Assembly (NCBI GenBank): GCA_021807655.1
Contig: JAKBCT010000004.1
Location: 1 to 37,939 of the forward strand
Reading direction: 5' to 3'
Source of the DNA: Actinomycetes bacterium
GTDB lineage: Bacteria; Actinomycetota; Acidimicrobiia; Acidimicrobiales; RAAP-2
DNA length: 37,939 bases
Shown: in pieces, positions 19,681 to 27,734 of the stretch
How the letters are laid out: every line of letters starts with the position of its first letter
Numbering within the stretch: position 1 is the first letter of the stretch
Program-made: the position numbers and the translations under genes
The notes under the pieces: model-generated
The model's database searches: none
The model's input: only the letters and a program-made list of their open reading frames with translations
Told to the model about the DNA's origin: nothing

Positions 19681-19714
19681 CACGATGCCCCGGGGAGAAC
19701 CCCGGGGCATCGTG
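19681..19714. terminator. Bidirectional hairpin terminator
   Basis: A perfect 15-bp inverted repeat, CACGATGCCCCGGGG, loop AGAA, CCCCGGGGCATCGTG, placed between two convergent genes (FAD oxidoreductase and acs). There is no U tract on either strand, as is common for hairpin terminators in high-GC actinobacteria. Confidence 0.85.
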
Positions 19715-19725
19715 ATTCACGTGGG

Positions 19726-21696
19726 TCAGTCGTCGCTGGCTCCGTCGTTCTGCATCAGGCCCGAGATCATGTTGACCACCGTCGGGTCCATGAGCGTCGT
19801 GACGTCACCCAGGGACCGGTTCTCGGCGACGTCGCGCAACAGGCGGCGCATGATCTTGCCGGAGCGAGTCTTGGGCAGGTCGGGCGTCAGGATGATCTGA
19901 CGGGGCTTGGCGATCGGACTGATCACCCGAGCCACGTGCTGGCGCAGTTCCTCGATGATGTGGGACTGGTCCTTCGTGGCGTCCTCCGCGGAGAGCCGCA
20001 GCGTCACGAAGGCCACGATGGCCTGGCCGGTCGTGTCGTCCGACGCGCCCACCACGGCCGCCTCAGCGACCGACGGGTGACCCACGAGGGCGTGCTCGAC
20101 CTCGGTCGTCGAAAGGCGGTGACCCGAGATGTTCATCACGTCGTCGATCCGCCCGAGCAGCCACAGGTCGCCGTCCTCATCGCGCTTCGCGCCGTCACCG
20201 GCGAAGTACATGCCGGGGAACCGGTCCCAGTACGTCGACTTGAAGCGCTCGGGGTCGCCGTAGATGCCGCGGGTCATCGACGGCCACGGCGCGGTGATCA
20301 CGAGGTAGCCGCCCTCGCCGTTGCCCACGGAGTTGCCCTCGTTGTCCACGACGTCGGCGCTGATGCCCGGGAACGGCGTCATCGCCGCGCCGGGCTTGGT
20401 CGCGGTGATACCCGGGAGGGGCGTGATCATGATCGCGCCCGTCTCGGTCTGCCACCACGTGTCGACGATCGGACAGTTGTTACCGCCGACGTTCGCGCGG
20501 TACCACATCCACGCCTCGGGGTTGATGGGTTCGCCCACCGTGCCGAGCAGTCGCAGGCTGCTGAGGTCGTGACTCTGCGGCAGTTCGTCGCCCCACTTCA
20601 TCAGGGTCCGGATCGTGGTCGGCGCGGTGTAGAGCACCGTCGCCTTGAACTGCTCGATGATCCGCCACCACCGGTCGCGACCGCCCGAGTCGGGCAAACC
20701 CTCGTACATGATCTGGGTCGCGCCCAGCACCAGCGGCCCGTACACGATGTAGCTGTGTCCGGTGATCCAGCCGATGTCCGCGGCGGTCCAGAGCACGTCG
20801 GTCTCGGGTTTCACGTCAAAGATGTAGTGGTACGTCGCCGCGCACTGGGTGAGGTAGCCCGCGGTCGTGTGAAAGATCCCCTTGGGCTTGGCGGTGGTGC
20901 CCGAGGTGTACATCAAGAACAGCGTGTGCTCGGCCGGGAAGGACTCGGGCGTGTGCTGATCGCTCTGACGGTCCACGACGTCGTGCCACCAGTAGTCGCG
21001 GCCCTCGACCCAGTGGACGTCGCCGCCCGTGCGACGCACGACGAGCACGGTCTTCACGTCCGGGCAGCTCTGGAGGGCTTCGTCGACGGCGCCCTTCAGC
21101 GGGCTCGGCGCGCCACGGCGGAAGGCCCCGTCGGCGGTGATCACGAACCGACAGTCCGAGTCCAGGATGCGACTCGACAGCGCGTCGGCCGAGAAGCCTC
21201 CGAAGACGACCGAGTGCGCGGCACCCAGGCGAACGACGGCGAGCATCGAGATGACCGCCTCGGGGATCATCGGCATGTAGATCGCGACGCGGTCGCCCTT
21301 CTTCACCCCGAGCTCAATCAGCGCGTTGGCGGTCTGGGCGACGAGCTTCTGCAACTCGCCGTAGGTGATGGTGCGAGACTCACCCTCGGCGTCGGCGACC
21401 CAGTAGTAGGCGACCTTGTCGGCGCGACCCTCGGCGACGTGGCGGTCGACGCAGCTCACGCTCGCGTTGAGCGTGCCATCGCTGAACCACTTCGCGTTGG
21501 GCAGGTCCCACTCGAGCGTCGAGGTGGGCTTCACGTCCCACGCGAGACGGTCGGCCTGCTTGCGCCACCACGCCTCGGGATCGGCTTTGGCTTCGTCATA
21601 GATCGAAGGCTTGGCATTGGCGTTGGCGATAAAGGACTCACTGGGCGGGAAGACCCGCTTCTCGTCGAGCCAAGCTTCCAACTTTGCTTCAGTCAT
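19726..21696 (-). CDS. acs: Acetyl-CoA synthetase (AMP-forming), copy 1
   Basis: Activates acetate to acetyl-CoA with ATP via acetyl-AMP. The 656-aa length is typical. M-Y-T-S-G-T-T-A-K-P-K-G is the P-loop, D-T-W-W-Q-T-E-T-G contains the acetate-pocket tryptophan, G-R-I-D-D-V-M-N-I-S-G-H-R is the hinge region, and P-K-T-R-S-G-K carries the catalytic and potentially acetylated lysine (K614), equivalent to Salmonella K609. ATG 21696 has AGGAG 4 nt upstream. It lies downstream of a second, divergent Acs and the acetate carrier on the same strand, but is separated from them by 187 bp, so it may have its own promoter. Confidence 0.95.
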   Translation of the reverse strand: MTEAKLEAWLDEKRVFPPSESFIANANAKPSIYDEAKADPEAWWRKQADRLAWDVKPTSTLEWDLPNAKWFSDGTLNASVSCVDRHVAEGRADKVAYYWVADAEGESRTITYGELQKLVAQTANALIELGVKKGDRVAIYMPMIPEAVISMLAVVRLGAAHSVVFGGFSADALSSRILDSDCRFVITADGAFRRGAPSPLKGAVDEALQSCPDVKTVLVVRRTGGDVHWVEGRDYWWHDVVDRQSDQHTPESFPAEHTLFLMYTSGTTAKPKGIFHTTAGYLTQCAATYHYIFDVKPETDVLWTAADIGWITGHSYIVYGPLVLGATQIMYEGLPDSGGRDRWWRIIEQFKATVLYTAPTTIRTLMKWGDELPQSHDLSSLRLLGTVGEPINPEAWMWYRANVGGNNCPIVDTWWQTETGAIMITPLPGITATKPGAAMTPFPGISADVVDNEGNSVGNGEGGYLVITAPWPSMTRGIYGDPERFKSTYWDRFPGMYFAGDGAKRDEDGDLWLLGRIDDVMNISGHRLSTTEVEHALVGHPSVAEAAVVGASDDTTGQAIVAFVTLRLSAEDATKDQSHIIEELRQHVARVISPIAKPRQIILTPDLPKTRSGKIMRRLLRDVAENRSLGDVTTLMDPTVVNMISGLMQNDGASDD

Positions 21697-21847
21697 AGTT
21701 CTCCTAGGGACTAGTTGTTACGGGATAAAAAACGCGGTAGTCGAGTATTTCGTCGGGCCAAAGGGCACTTGTCGTTTCCGCCGTCGGCGGCGTCATCGTA
21801 GTCTCTGGTCACCGCCCTTCATCGGAAGAGCGGCGTCTGGCGCTCGA

Positions 21848-21862
21848 TGGGGCTCGGCCCCA
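21848..21862 (-). terminator. Possible terminator of the second acs
   Basis: TGGGGC-TCG-GCCCCA, a 6-bp GC stem 22 nt beyond the acs stop. It has no U tract and is short, so it is only a candidate. Confidence 0.3.
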
Positions 21863-21883
21863 CATCTCGAGGATCGCCACGCG

Positions 21884-24022
21884 TTACTCCGCGTGCCCAA
21901 ACGACTTGACGGCTTTGAGTTCTTCCTCGGTCAGCTCGCGCGGCTCATCGCCGTGGGCAACCTTCTCGCTCTGGACGAAGTGGCGGATGTCGTTCACCAC
22001 GTCGGGATTCGCGAGCGTGGTGATGTCGCCGACGTCGGTGAAGTTGGAGATGCCCGCGATGACGCGACGCATGATCTTGCCCGAACGAGTCTTGGGCATG
22101 TCCGACACGATCCAGACGTTCTTCGGGCGAGCGATCTTGCCGATCTCGGTTTCGATCATCTGGGACACCTTGTTCTGGATCGCCGGGGACGCTTCGACGC
22201 CGGGTTTGAGCGAGATGTACATCTCGACCGCGTGGCCGCGGACCTGGTCGACCACCGGCACCGCGGCGGCCTCGGCGACTTCCTCGACCATGAGACAGGC
22301 CGACTCGAGCTCCTTGGTGCCGAGTCGGTGCCCGGATACGTTGATGACGTCATCAACGCGGCCGAGGATCCGGTAGTACCCGTCGCCCGCCTGCATGGCG
22401 CCGTCGTTGGCGAAGTACGGCCAGTCGCGCCAGTCCGTGCTCTTGGGGTCCTTGTTGTACTTCTCGTAGTAGGTCTTCACGAAGCGATCGGGGTCGCCCC
22501 AAATCGTTTGGAAGATCCCCGGCCACGGATTGCGGATGCAGATGTTGCCCGCGATGCCGCTGCCGGCGTCGACCTTGTCGCCGTTCTCGTCGAGGATCTC
22601 GGGGAAGATCCCGATGACCGCGGGTCCGCAACTGCCCGGCTTCATCGGGTGCAGGGCGGGCAGCGTGCTGCCGAGGAAGCCCCCGTTCTCGGTCTGCCAC
22701 CACGTGTCGACGATGACCGCATCACCCTTGCCCACGACGTCGTGGTACCAGCGCCAGACGTCGGGTTCGATCGGTTCGCCGACCGTGGTCATGTGCTTGA
22801 AGTGGTAGTTGTACTTCGCCGGCTCGTCGGGGCCGAGCTTGCGCAGCATGCGGATGGTGGTCGGCGCGGTGTGAAAAGTTGTCACGCCGAGACGCTCGGC
22901 GATCCGCCACGGTCGTCCGGCGTCGGGGTAGGTCGGCAGGCCCTCGTACATGACGCTCGTCGTACCGAGCGACAGCGGCCCGTAGACGATGTAGCTGTGC
23001 CCGGTGATCCAACCGATGTCCGCGGCGCACCAGTAGGTGTCCTCGGGGTGAATGTCCTGGTAGTACTTGGACGTGCCGGTCACGTAGGCGAGGTAGCCGC
23101 CGGTGCTGTGCTGGCAGCCCTTGGGTCGACCGGTCGTGCCACTGGAGTACATGATGAACAGCGGCGCCTCCGCGGGCATCGAGACCGGCTCGACGATCTG
23201 GCCGCGGTAGTCCGCCATCAGTTCATCGACGAAGAAGTCTCGGCCGGGCACCATCGGGCTCTGGGAGGCGTATTCGCCGGGACGCCGGCGGAACACGAGG
23301 ACCTTCTCAACGACCACGCCCTCCTCCAGGGCCCGCGCCACCGCCTCGTCAGCCTTCACCTTGTGGTCCACGAGTTCGCCGTTGCGGTAGTAGCCGTCCA
23401 TCGTGATCAGCACACGACTCTTGGAGTCCGCGATCCGTCCGCCGCACGCGGCACCGGAGAAGCCCCCAAAGACCTGCGAGTGGATGATCCCCAGCCGAGC
23501 GCACGCCAGCATGGCAACTGGTAGCTCGGGCACCATCGGCATGTGGAACGTGGCGACGTCACCGGTGCGAAGGTCGGTGAATCCGTTGAGCAACGCCGCG
23601 AACTCGTTGATGCGCATGTAGAGCTCTTGATACGTGATGACTTGGGTGTCGGCGTCCTCGGGCTCGGGCACCCAAATGATCGCGGGCTTGTTGCGGTCCT
23701 TGGCGAGGTGCCGGTCGACGCAGTTATACGAAGCGTTGAGTTTTCCTCCGACGAACCACTTCCAAAATGGTGCGTTGCTCGTGTCCAGGGTGGTGTGCCA
23801 ATACTGGTCCCAACTGAGCAGGTCGGCGTACTCGTTAAAGCACTCGGGGTAGTTCTTCTCGCTGAAACGATCGAAGATTCCTGGATCGGAGGCGTTCGCC
23901 TGTCCGATGAATTTGGCTGGCGGATAGAAGTACCCCTCTTCACGCCAGTGCACCGCAATCTGTGCCTCGGTGGCCGCGGTTCCTTCGAGGTCGACTGGAC
24001 CCTTCGCATTCTTCGGCGACAT
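21884..24022 (-). CDS. Acetyl-CoA synthetase-like ligase (AMP-forming), copy 2
   Basis: 712 aa from ATG 24022, longer than copy 1. It keeps M-Y-S-S-G-T-T-G-R-P-K-G, W-W-Q-T-E-N-G-G (with the Trp that limits the pocket to acetate/propionate), G-R-V-D-D-V-I-N-V-S-G-H-R and P-K-T-R-S-G-K (catalytic K649). The extra length is in an insertion near K-T-Y-Y-E-K-Y-N-K-D-P-K and a charged C-terminal tail rich in Glu. The two copies share little beyond motifs, so this is not a recent duplication. The frame is open to ATG 24037; ATG 24022 is preferred for the GGGGGAGAG directly before it. Acetate or propionate is the likely substrate. It is the first of the two acs genes and lies 366 bp from the carrier gene. 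Confidence 0.92.
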   Translation of the reverse strand: MSPKNAKGPVDLEGTAATEAQIAVHWREEGYFYPPAKFIGQANASDPGIFDRFSEKNYPECFNEYADLLSWDQYWHTTLDTSNAPFWKWFVGGKLNASYNCVDRHLAKDRNKPAIIWVPEPEDADTQVITYQELYMRINEFAALLNGFTDLRTGDVATFHMPMVPELPVAMLACARLGIIHSQVFGGFSGAACGGRIADSKSRVLITMDGYYRNGELVDHKVKADEAVARALEEGVVVEKVLVFRRRPGEYASQSPMVPGRDFFVDELMADYRGQIVEPVSMPAEAPLFIMYSSGTTGRPKGCQHSTGGYLAYVTGTSKYYQDIHPEDTYWCAADIGWITGHSYIVYGPLSLGTTSVMYEGLPTYPDAGRPWRIAERLGVTTFHTAPTTIRMLRKLGPDEPAKYNYHFKHMTTVGEPIEPDVWRWYHDVVGKGDAVIVDTWWQTENGGFLGSTLPALHPMKPGSCGPAVIGIFPEILDENGDKVDAGSGIAGNICIRNPWPGIFQTIWGDPDRFVKTYYEKYNKDPKSTDWRDWPYFANDGAMQAGDGYYRILGRVDDVINVSGHRLGTKELESACLMVEEVAEAAAVPVVDQVRGHAVEMYISLKPGVEASPAIQNKVSQMIETEIGKIARPKNVWIVSDMPKTRSGKIMRRVIAGISNFTDVGDITTLANPDVVNDIRHFVQSEKVAHGDEPRELTEEELKAVKSFGHAE

Positions 24023-24037
24023 CTCTCCCCCTGTCAT

Positions 24038-24403
24038 ACCTGGCGTAATGCGTTAACACATCCCCCGTGCAACGACCGCCCAGCCCAGCGCATTCAATCA
24101 AATCAAGAAAATCCGCCCACGCTGGGCAATCGTTCATTTCCTATCACAAACTCCGTCGAAGATACATAGGGCCACAAGGCCCTAACCCCCGCCCCGTGAA
24201 CAGCTCTCGGCGGCGCAGCTCGCAGGGTCGCGAACTTCGACCGACGGGGATCGGGACCGCCGGTTCGATCGACCCATCGGCGCGTCAACGAGGCGAGCCC
24301 TCTCGAAGCGCATCGACCCCCACAATGCCAACAGCGCCCGAGCCGTAATGGCCGGGCGCTGTTGGCGGTTGGGTCCGGTGGCAAGCCACCAGTGGTTCAC
24401 ACC
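24038..24403. other. Intergenic region with several hairpins, possible ncRNA or leader
   Basis: 366 bp between the satP stop and the second acs start, both on the minus strand. No credible gene is seen. It contains GCCCA-CGC-TGGGC (24115-24127), a perfect TAGGGCC-ACAA-GGCCCTA (24167-24184), GGTCG-N7-CGACC (24226-24242), CGCCG-N15-CGGCG (24258-24282), and GCAT with a C-rich 11-nt loop and ATGC (24310-24328). The satP-side terminator hairpin follows. An A/T-richer stretch at 24090-24170 could hold the acs promoter. Whether any of this is a transcribed structured RNA cannot be decided by eye. Confidence 0.5.
24327..24366 (-). terminator. Hairpin terminator downstream of satP
   Basis: A 14-bp perfect stem (GCCAACAGCGCCCG with CGGGCGCTGTTGGC), a single bulged A, then GCC/GGC and loop GTAAT. 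It lies about 40 nt beyond the satP stop and lacks a U tract. A shorter GGTGG-CAAG-CCACC hairpin (24377-24390) sits between it and the stop. Confidence 0.75.
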
Positions 24404-24967
24404 TTAGCCGCGTGGGCCGACCGGAAGAACCACCTTCTTGAACGTGTCGTTGATCACGCCGGCCGCCGAGGCGTACCAGGCGAGCACCGCCGTGAGCAGG
24501 CCCAGCCATCCACCGATGTGGACCATGTTGGTGTGTCCCGCGCCCCAGTTCCCAATGGTCAGGAAGATGAAGGTCAGGGTCAGCACGAGGAAGACCAAGA
24601 AGAGAATCGTGTTGGTCTTGATCGAGCCGATCAACATGTACGCGGTGAAGATTGTCCAACCGAGGAGGAATACTCCAACGGACGGACCTGGGAAGGCCTT
24701 CTGGAAGTTGACAAGGGCATACAGCGAAATCCAGAACGCACCGTATGACGTGAAAGCAACCGCACCGAAGGTGTTCTTGCGCATGAACTCCCACATACCG
24801 GCAAGTATCTGAGCGAATCCGCCGTAGACCAACGCCAGCGAGAGCGCTGCTGCGACTCCCGCGCCGTGCCATAGGTTGGCGTTAGCGCTGCTCAGGGCGA
24901 AGGTCGTCGTCGCGAACGCTGCTAGCCCCAGCGGACCCGGGTCAGCTACCTTGTGTTCGTCTGCCAT
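24404..24967 (-). CDS. satP: Acetate uptake transporter, AceTr/GPR1-FUN34-YaaH family
   Basis: 187-aa integral membrane protein of the SatP/YaaH family, which imports acetate (and succinate) with protons or forms an acetate channel. D-P-G-P-L-G-L (9-15) replaces the family signature NPAPLGL. G-G-F-A-Q-I-L-A-G-M-W-E (49-60) and T-S-Y-G-A-F-W (73-79) are conserved pore motifs. Six hydrophobic segments can be seen at about 13-30, 36-55, 67-87, 97-116, 119-137 and 151-171. ATG 24967 is chosen over an upstream in-frame start because the family begins close to the NPAPLGL motif; a GGGGG run lies about 9 nt upstream. Its neighbours are two acetyl-CoA synthetases. The upstream region carries two palindromic operators. 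Confidence 0.9.
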   Translation of the reverse strand: MADEHKVADPGPLGLAAFATTTFALSSANANLWHGAGVAAALSLALVYGGFAQILAGMWEFMRKNTFGAVAFTSYGAFWISLYALVNFQKAFPGPSVGVFLLGWTIFTAYMLIGSIKTNTILFLVFLVLTLTFIFLTIGNWGAGHTNMVHIGGWLGLLTAVLAWYASAAGVINDTFKKVVLPVGPRG

Positions 24968-25072
24968 AGATTTACCCCCAATAGGTGTTAACAGTGAGTC
25001 CACAGGATTGCGAACTCAGTACTGATTAAACACCAGTGGTCACGCCGAACGCGGTTTATCGAGACGCCAATA

Positions 25073-25088
25073 CGTGAAAACATTCACA
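25073..25088. promoter_or_regulatory. CRP/GlxR-like palindrome upstream of satP
   Basis: On the minus strand TGTGA-ATGTTT-TCACG, nine of ten positions of the TGTGA-N6-TCACA consensus for cAMP-responsive CRP/GlxR regulators. It lies about 105-120 bp before the satP ATG. GlxR in corynebacteria controls acetate genes, so the position makes sense. Another palindrome, TCAGTACTGA (25016-25025), lies nearer the gene. Confidence 0.5.
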
Positions 25089-25118
25089 ATTGTTTGACCT
25101 GGTCATTCGGAGGGTCTA

Positions 25119-25132
25119 GGGACTTTAGTCCT
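25119..25132. promoter_or_regulatory. DosR/DevR-box-like palindrome upstream of satP
   Basis: GGGACTTTAGTCCT matches 13 of 14 core positions of the mycobacterial DosR box GGGACTWWAGTCCC. It lies 15 nt beyond the trpA stop and about 155 bp upstream of satP, which is the only gene it could control. A terminator role for trpA is unlikely because only 2 nt would be left for the loop. Confidence 0.45.
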
Positions 25133-25147
25133 ATTGACACGATAGTT

Positions 25148-25930
25148 TCAGGCTTCTGGCGCCGTGCGGTCCAGTGCCTCTCGAAATGTCGAAATGGAGC
25201 CTTCGATGTCCTGGGCGGAAGCGCCATCAAGGATCTGTTGCACGAGCGCCGAACCGACGATGACGCCGTCACCGAATGCCGCAGCGTCACTCGCTTGGTC
25301 GGGCGTGGTGATGCCGATGCCGACGTAGGTAGGCGTATCGCAGACCGTTCGAATCGAGGTGACGACGCGCTCGGCGTCGCCGACGTCAGCGGCCCGACCG
25401 GTCACCGCCATCCGCGCCGCCGCGTAGACGAAGCCCTGGGTCAGCGCGCCGATTCGCCGCACCCGATCGATCGGGCTCGACGGAGCGACCATCAACACCG
25501 TCGCGACGTCGGCGGCCGTGGCGACCTCGCGCCACGGCGTCAACTCCTCGATCGCGAGGTCGGGCACAATGACGCCCGCCACGCCGCTCGCCGCGAGCAA
25601 CTCGGCCGATCGCGCGAGGCCGAAGTGGTGCAACACGTTGTAGTAAGTCATGACGACGACCGGCACCTCGAAGGAGGCGACCGACACGTCGTGACAGATC
25701 GACTCCAGGGTCACGTCGTTGGCCAGCGCCCGCAGCGCACCCGCTTGGATGACCGGACCATCCATCATGGGATCAGAGAAGGGCACCCCGACCTCGATGA
25801 CGTCGGCCCCCGCGAGGATCGCCGCCGAGACGTAGGTCGTCCAGTCCGCGGTGAGTCCGCCGATGAAGTACGGCACGAGCGCCTTGCGCCTCGTGCGCAC
25901 GTCTCGGAGTCTCGCGTCCAGGGTGGTCAC
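25148..25930 (-). CDS. trpA: Tryptophan synthase alpha chain
   Basis: Cleaves indole-3-glycerol phosphate to indole and glyceraldehyde-3-phosphate, and passes indole to TrpB. 260 aa. The catalytic acids are visible as E46 in D-V-I-E-V-G-V-P and D57 in D-P-M-M-D-G-P, equivalent to Salmonella E49 and D60. G-V-I-V-P-D-L, P-S-S-P-I-D-R, A-V-T-G-R and G-I-G-I-T-T-P-D follow in the right order. GTG 25930 overlaps the trpB stop (GTGA). It is the last gene of trpCFBA. Confidence 0.95.
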   Translation of the reverse strand: MTTLDARLRDVRTRRKALVPYFIGGLTADWTTYVSAAILAGADVIEVGVPFSDPMMDGPVIQAGALRALANDVTLESICHDVSVASFEVPVVVMTYYNVLHHFGLARSAELLAASGVAGVIVPDLAIEELTPWREVATAADVATVLMVAPSSPIDRVRRIGALTQGFVYAAARMAVTGRAADVGDAERVVTSIRTVCDTPTYVGIGITTPDQASDAAAFGDGVIVGSALVQQILDGASAQDIEGSISTFREALDRTAPEA

Positions 25931-27102
25931 GATTCACCGCGCAGGATGCTTCGCACCTGGGCCACGTCCTTGTCGCCACGGCCCGAGAGGTTGAGCAACA
26001 CCGTTGAACCGGTGGGGACCTCGTCACCGGCGGCGCGCAACAACCAGGCCACCGCGTGGGCGGTTTCGAGCGCCGGGATGATTCCTTCGAGCTCGCTCAG
26101 CAGTTGGAGCGCCTCGATCACTACGTCGTCGCCTACCGCGACGTAGGTGGCCCGGCCCAGATCGGCGAGGTAGGCGTGTTCGGGGCCGATGCCCGGATAG
26201 TCCAGGCCCGCCGAGATCGAGTACGCCTCTTCGATCTGACCGTGGTCGTCCTGTAACAGCAGCGAGCGCATGCCGTGCAGTACGCCGGGCATGCCCCGTC
26301 CGACCGCTGAGCCGCCGGCCGCCTCGACGCCGATCAGCTGGGCGGTGGTGTCGGCGAAACCCGCGAAGACTCCCGCCGCGTTCGACCCGCCGCCGACGCA
26401 GGCCACCACGAAGTCGGGCGTCTCGACACCGAACTCGTGCAGCTGATCGGCGGCTTCGACACCGATGACACTCTGGAACTCACGCACCATCCAGGGGAAC
26501 GGGTGCGGTCCCATGACCGATCCGATGCAGTAGTGGGTATCACCCACGCAGGTCACCCACTCGCGCATCGCTTCGTTGACCGCGTCTTTGAGGGTGCGGC
26601 TACCCGAGGTGACGGGTACCACCGTCGCGCCCAAGAGCTCCATGCGAAAGACGTTGAGCGCCTGTCGCACGGTGTCGACTTCGCCCATGTAGACCGTGCA
26701 CGCGAGACCGAGCCGGGCCGCGGCGGTCGCCGTCGCGACGCCGTGCTGGCCCGCTCCAGTCTCGGCGATGATGCGGGTCTTACCCATCCGCGCGGTCAGC
26801 AGTGCCTGGCCAACGACGTTGTTGATCTTGTGGCTACCGGTGTGGGCCAGGTCCTCGCGCTTGGCGTAGACCGACAGACCCAGACGCTGCGAGAGTCGAC
26901 CGAGGTACGTCACCGGCGTCGGTCGGCCTCCGAATTCGCGCAGCGTTCGGTGGTAGTGGGCGACGAAGTCGGGGTCCCCCCACGCGTCGCGGAAGGCGGC
27001 GTCGAGTTCGAGGCAGGCCGGCATCAGCGCCTCGGGTACGAATCGTCCGCCGAAGGATCCGAAGTGGCCGCCCTCGTCGGGTGGGCCCATGACGGGGTTC
27101 AC
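25927..27102 (-). CDS. trpB: Tryptophan synthase beta chain
   Basis: PLP enzyme that joins indole with serine to give tryptophan. 391 aa from GTG 27102. [14 protein letters not shown] is the typical start, the PLP lysine is K92 in H-T-G-S-H-K-I-N-N, and [10 protein letters not shown] and the phosphate-binding G-G-G-S-N-A-A-G follow. An upstream in-frame extension is rejected because it is coding sequence of trpF in another frame. GTG 27102 overlaps the trpF stop (GTGA); ATG 27090 is an alternative. Confidence 0.96.
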   Translation of the reverse strand: MNPVMGPPDEGGHFGSFGGRFVPEALMPACLELDAAFRDAWGDPDFVAHYHRTLREFGGRPTPVTYLGRLSQRLGLSVYAKREDLAHTGSHKINNVVGQALLTARMGKTRIIAETGAGQHGVATATAAARLGLACTVYMGEVDTVRQALNVFRMELLGATVVPVTSGSRTLKDAVNEAMREWVTCVGDTHYCIGSVMGPHPFPWMVREFQSVIGVEAADQLHEFGVETPDFVVACVGGGSNAAGVFAGFADTTAQLIGVEAAGGSAVGRGMPGVLHGMRSLLLQDDHGQIEEAYSISAGLDYPGIGPEHAYLADLGRATYVAVGDDVVIEALQLLSELEGIIPALETAHAVAWLLRAAGDEVPTGSTVLLNLSGRGDKDVAQVRSILRGES

Positions 27103-27734
27103 GGGCGCCCCGCGAACGCGTCGCGGGCCCTCGCGACGAAGGAGAAGACGGCGTCGTGGTCCTTGTGGCCGGGCGTCGCCTCGACGCCGCTCGCGACGTC
27201 GACGCCCCACACCCACTGATGGTTGATTACGTCGCTCACGTTCAACGACGTTAACCCACCGGCGGCGATGATCGGTCGCGTCCACGGACGGCGCTGCGCG
27301 TCTCGCCACTCGTGAACGTCCCCGCTGCCGGGGTTCTGGCCGTCGAGGAGCACGGCGTCAACCGTCGTGTCGTCGAAACCCCAAAACGCGTCAGAGCCGA
27401 TCGCGAGGGCGCGTATGACGAGGCGGCCCCGCTCGGCCAACGCCGCGCGCAGCGTCGGCGAGATCTCATCGTGGAGTTGCACCGCGTCGGGCTCGACGCG
27501 GTCGACCGCATCGAGAATCGCGTCGTCGTCGAGTTCGCGCACGACGAGCACGCTCGTCAATCGGCCCCTCGCCCACGCGGCCAGTTCGCGCGCGTCGCTT
27601 ACGGTGACGCGCCGTCGCGAGGGTGCGATGATCAACCCGATGGCGTCGCCACCCGCGGCGTGCACGAGCGACGCGTCGGCGATCGACGTGATCCCACAGA
27701 TCTTGACGAAGTTCGATGTCGCGAAGTCACCCAC
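27099..27734 (-). CDS. trpF: Phosphoribosylanthranilate isomerase
   Basis: Third step of tryptophan synthesis (Amadori rearrangement of phosphoribosylanthranilate). 211 aa. The N-terminal V-K-I-C-G-I-T carries the catalytic cysteine (C13), D-A-V-L-L-D-G the catalytic aspartate, and A-A-G-G-L-T and V-D-V-A-S-G-V-E the phosphate-binding loops. The usual Q-L-H-G-D-E segment here reads Q-L-H-D-E, one residue shorter. GTG 27734 is chosen because GGAG lies 5 nt upstream and it overlaps the trpC end by 8 nt. Longer frames upstream are inside trpC. Confidence 0.93.
   Translation of the reverse strand: MGDFATSNFVKICGITSIADASLVHAAGGDAIGLIIAPSRRRVTVSDARELAAWARGRLTSVLVVRELDDDAILDAVDRVEPDAVQLHDEISPTLRAALAERGRLVIRALAIGSDAFWGFDDTTVDAVLLDGQNPGSGDVHEWRDAQRRPWTRPIIAAGGLTSLNVSDVINHQWVWGVDVASGVEATPGHKDHDAVFSFVARARDAFAGRP

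Noticed and set aside
19936..23524. Long open frames on the plus strand opposite the two acs genes (592 and 637 codons)
   Set aside because: They are antisense to well-matched Acs proteins and lack family motifs. GC-rich third positions of the real genes remove stops from this frame.
24226..24242. Possible tRNA T arm (5-bp stem, 7-nt loop) in the acs-satP gap
   Set aside because: The loop is CGAACTT, not TTCRANN, and no acceptor or anticodon arm can be built around it.
24103..24400. Small open frames on both strands in the acs-satP gap
   Set aside because: They run through the terminator hairpin, have no ribosome binding site and resemble no protein.
25117..25133. Palindrome after trpA as a terminator
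   Set aside because: The arms leave only a 2-nt loop and there is no U tract, so an operator is more likely.
27103..27309. Upstream extension of trpB
   Set aside because: It overlaps trpF coding sequence and is Arg-rich; TrpB begins near [10 protein letters not shown].
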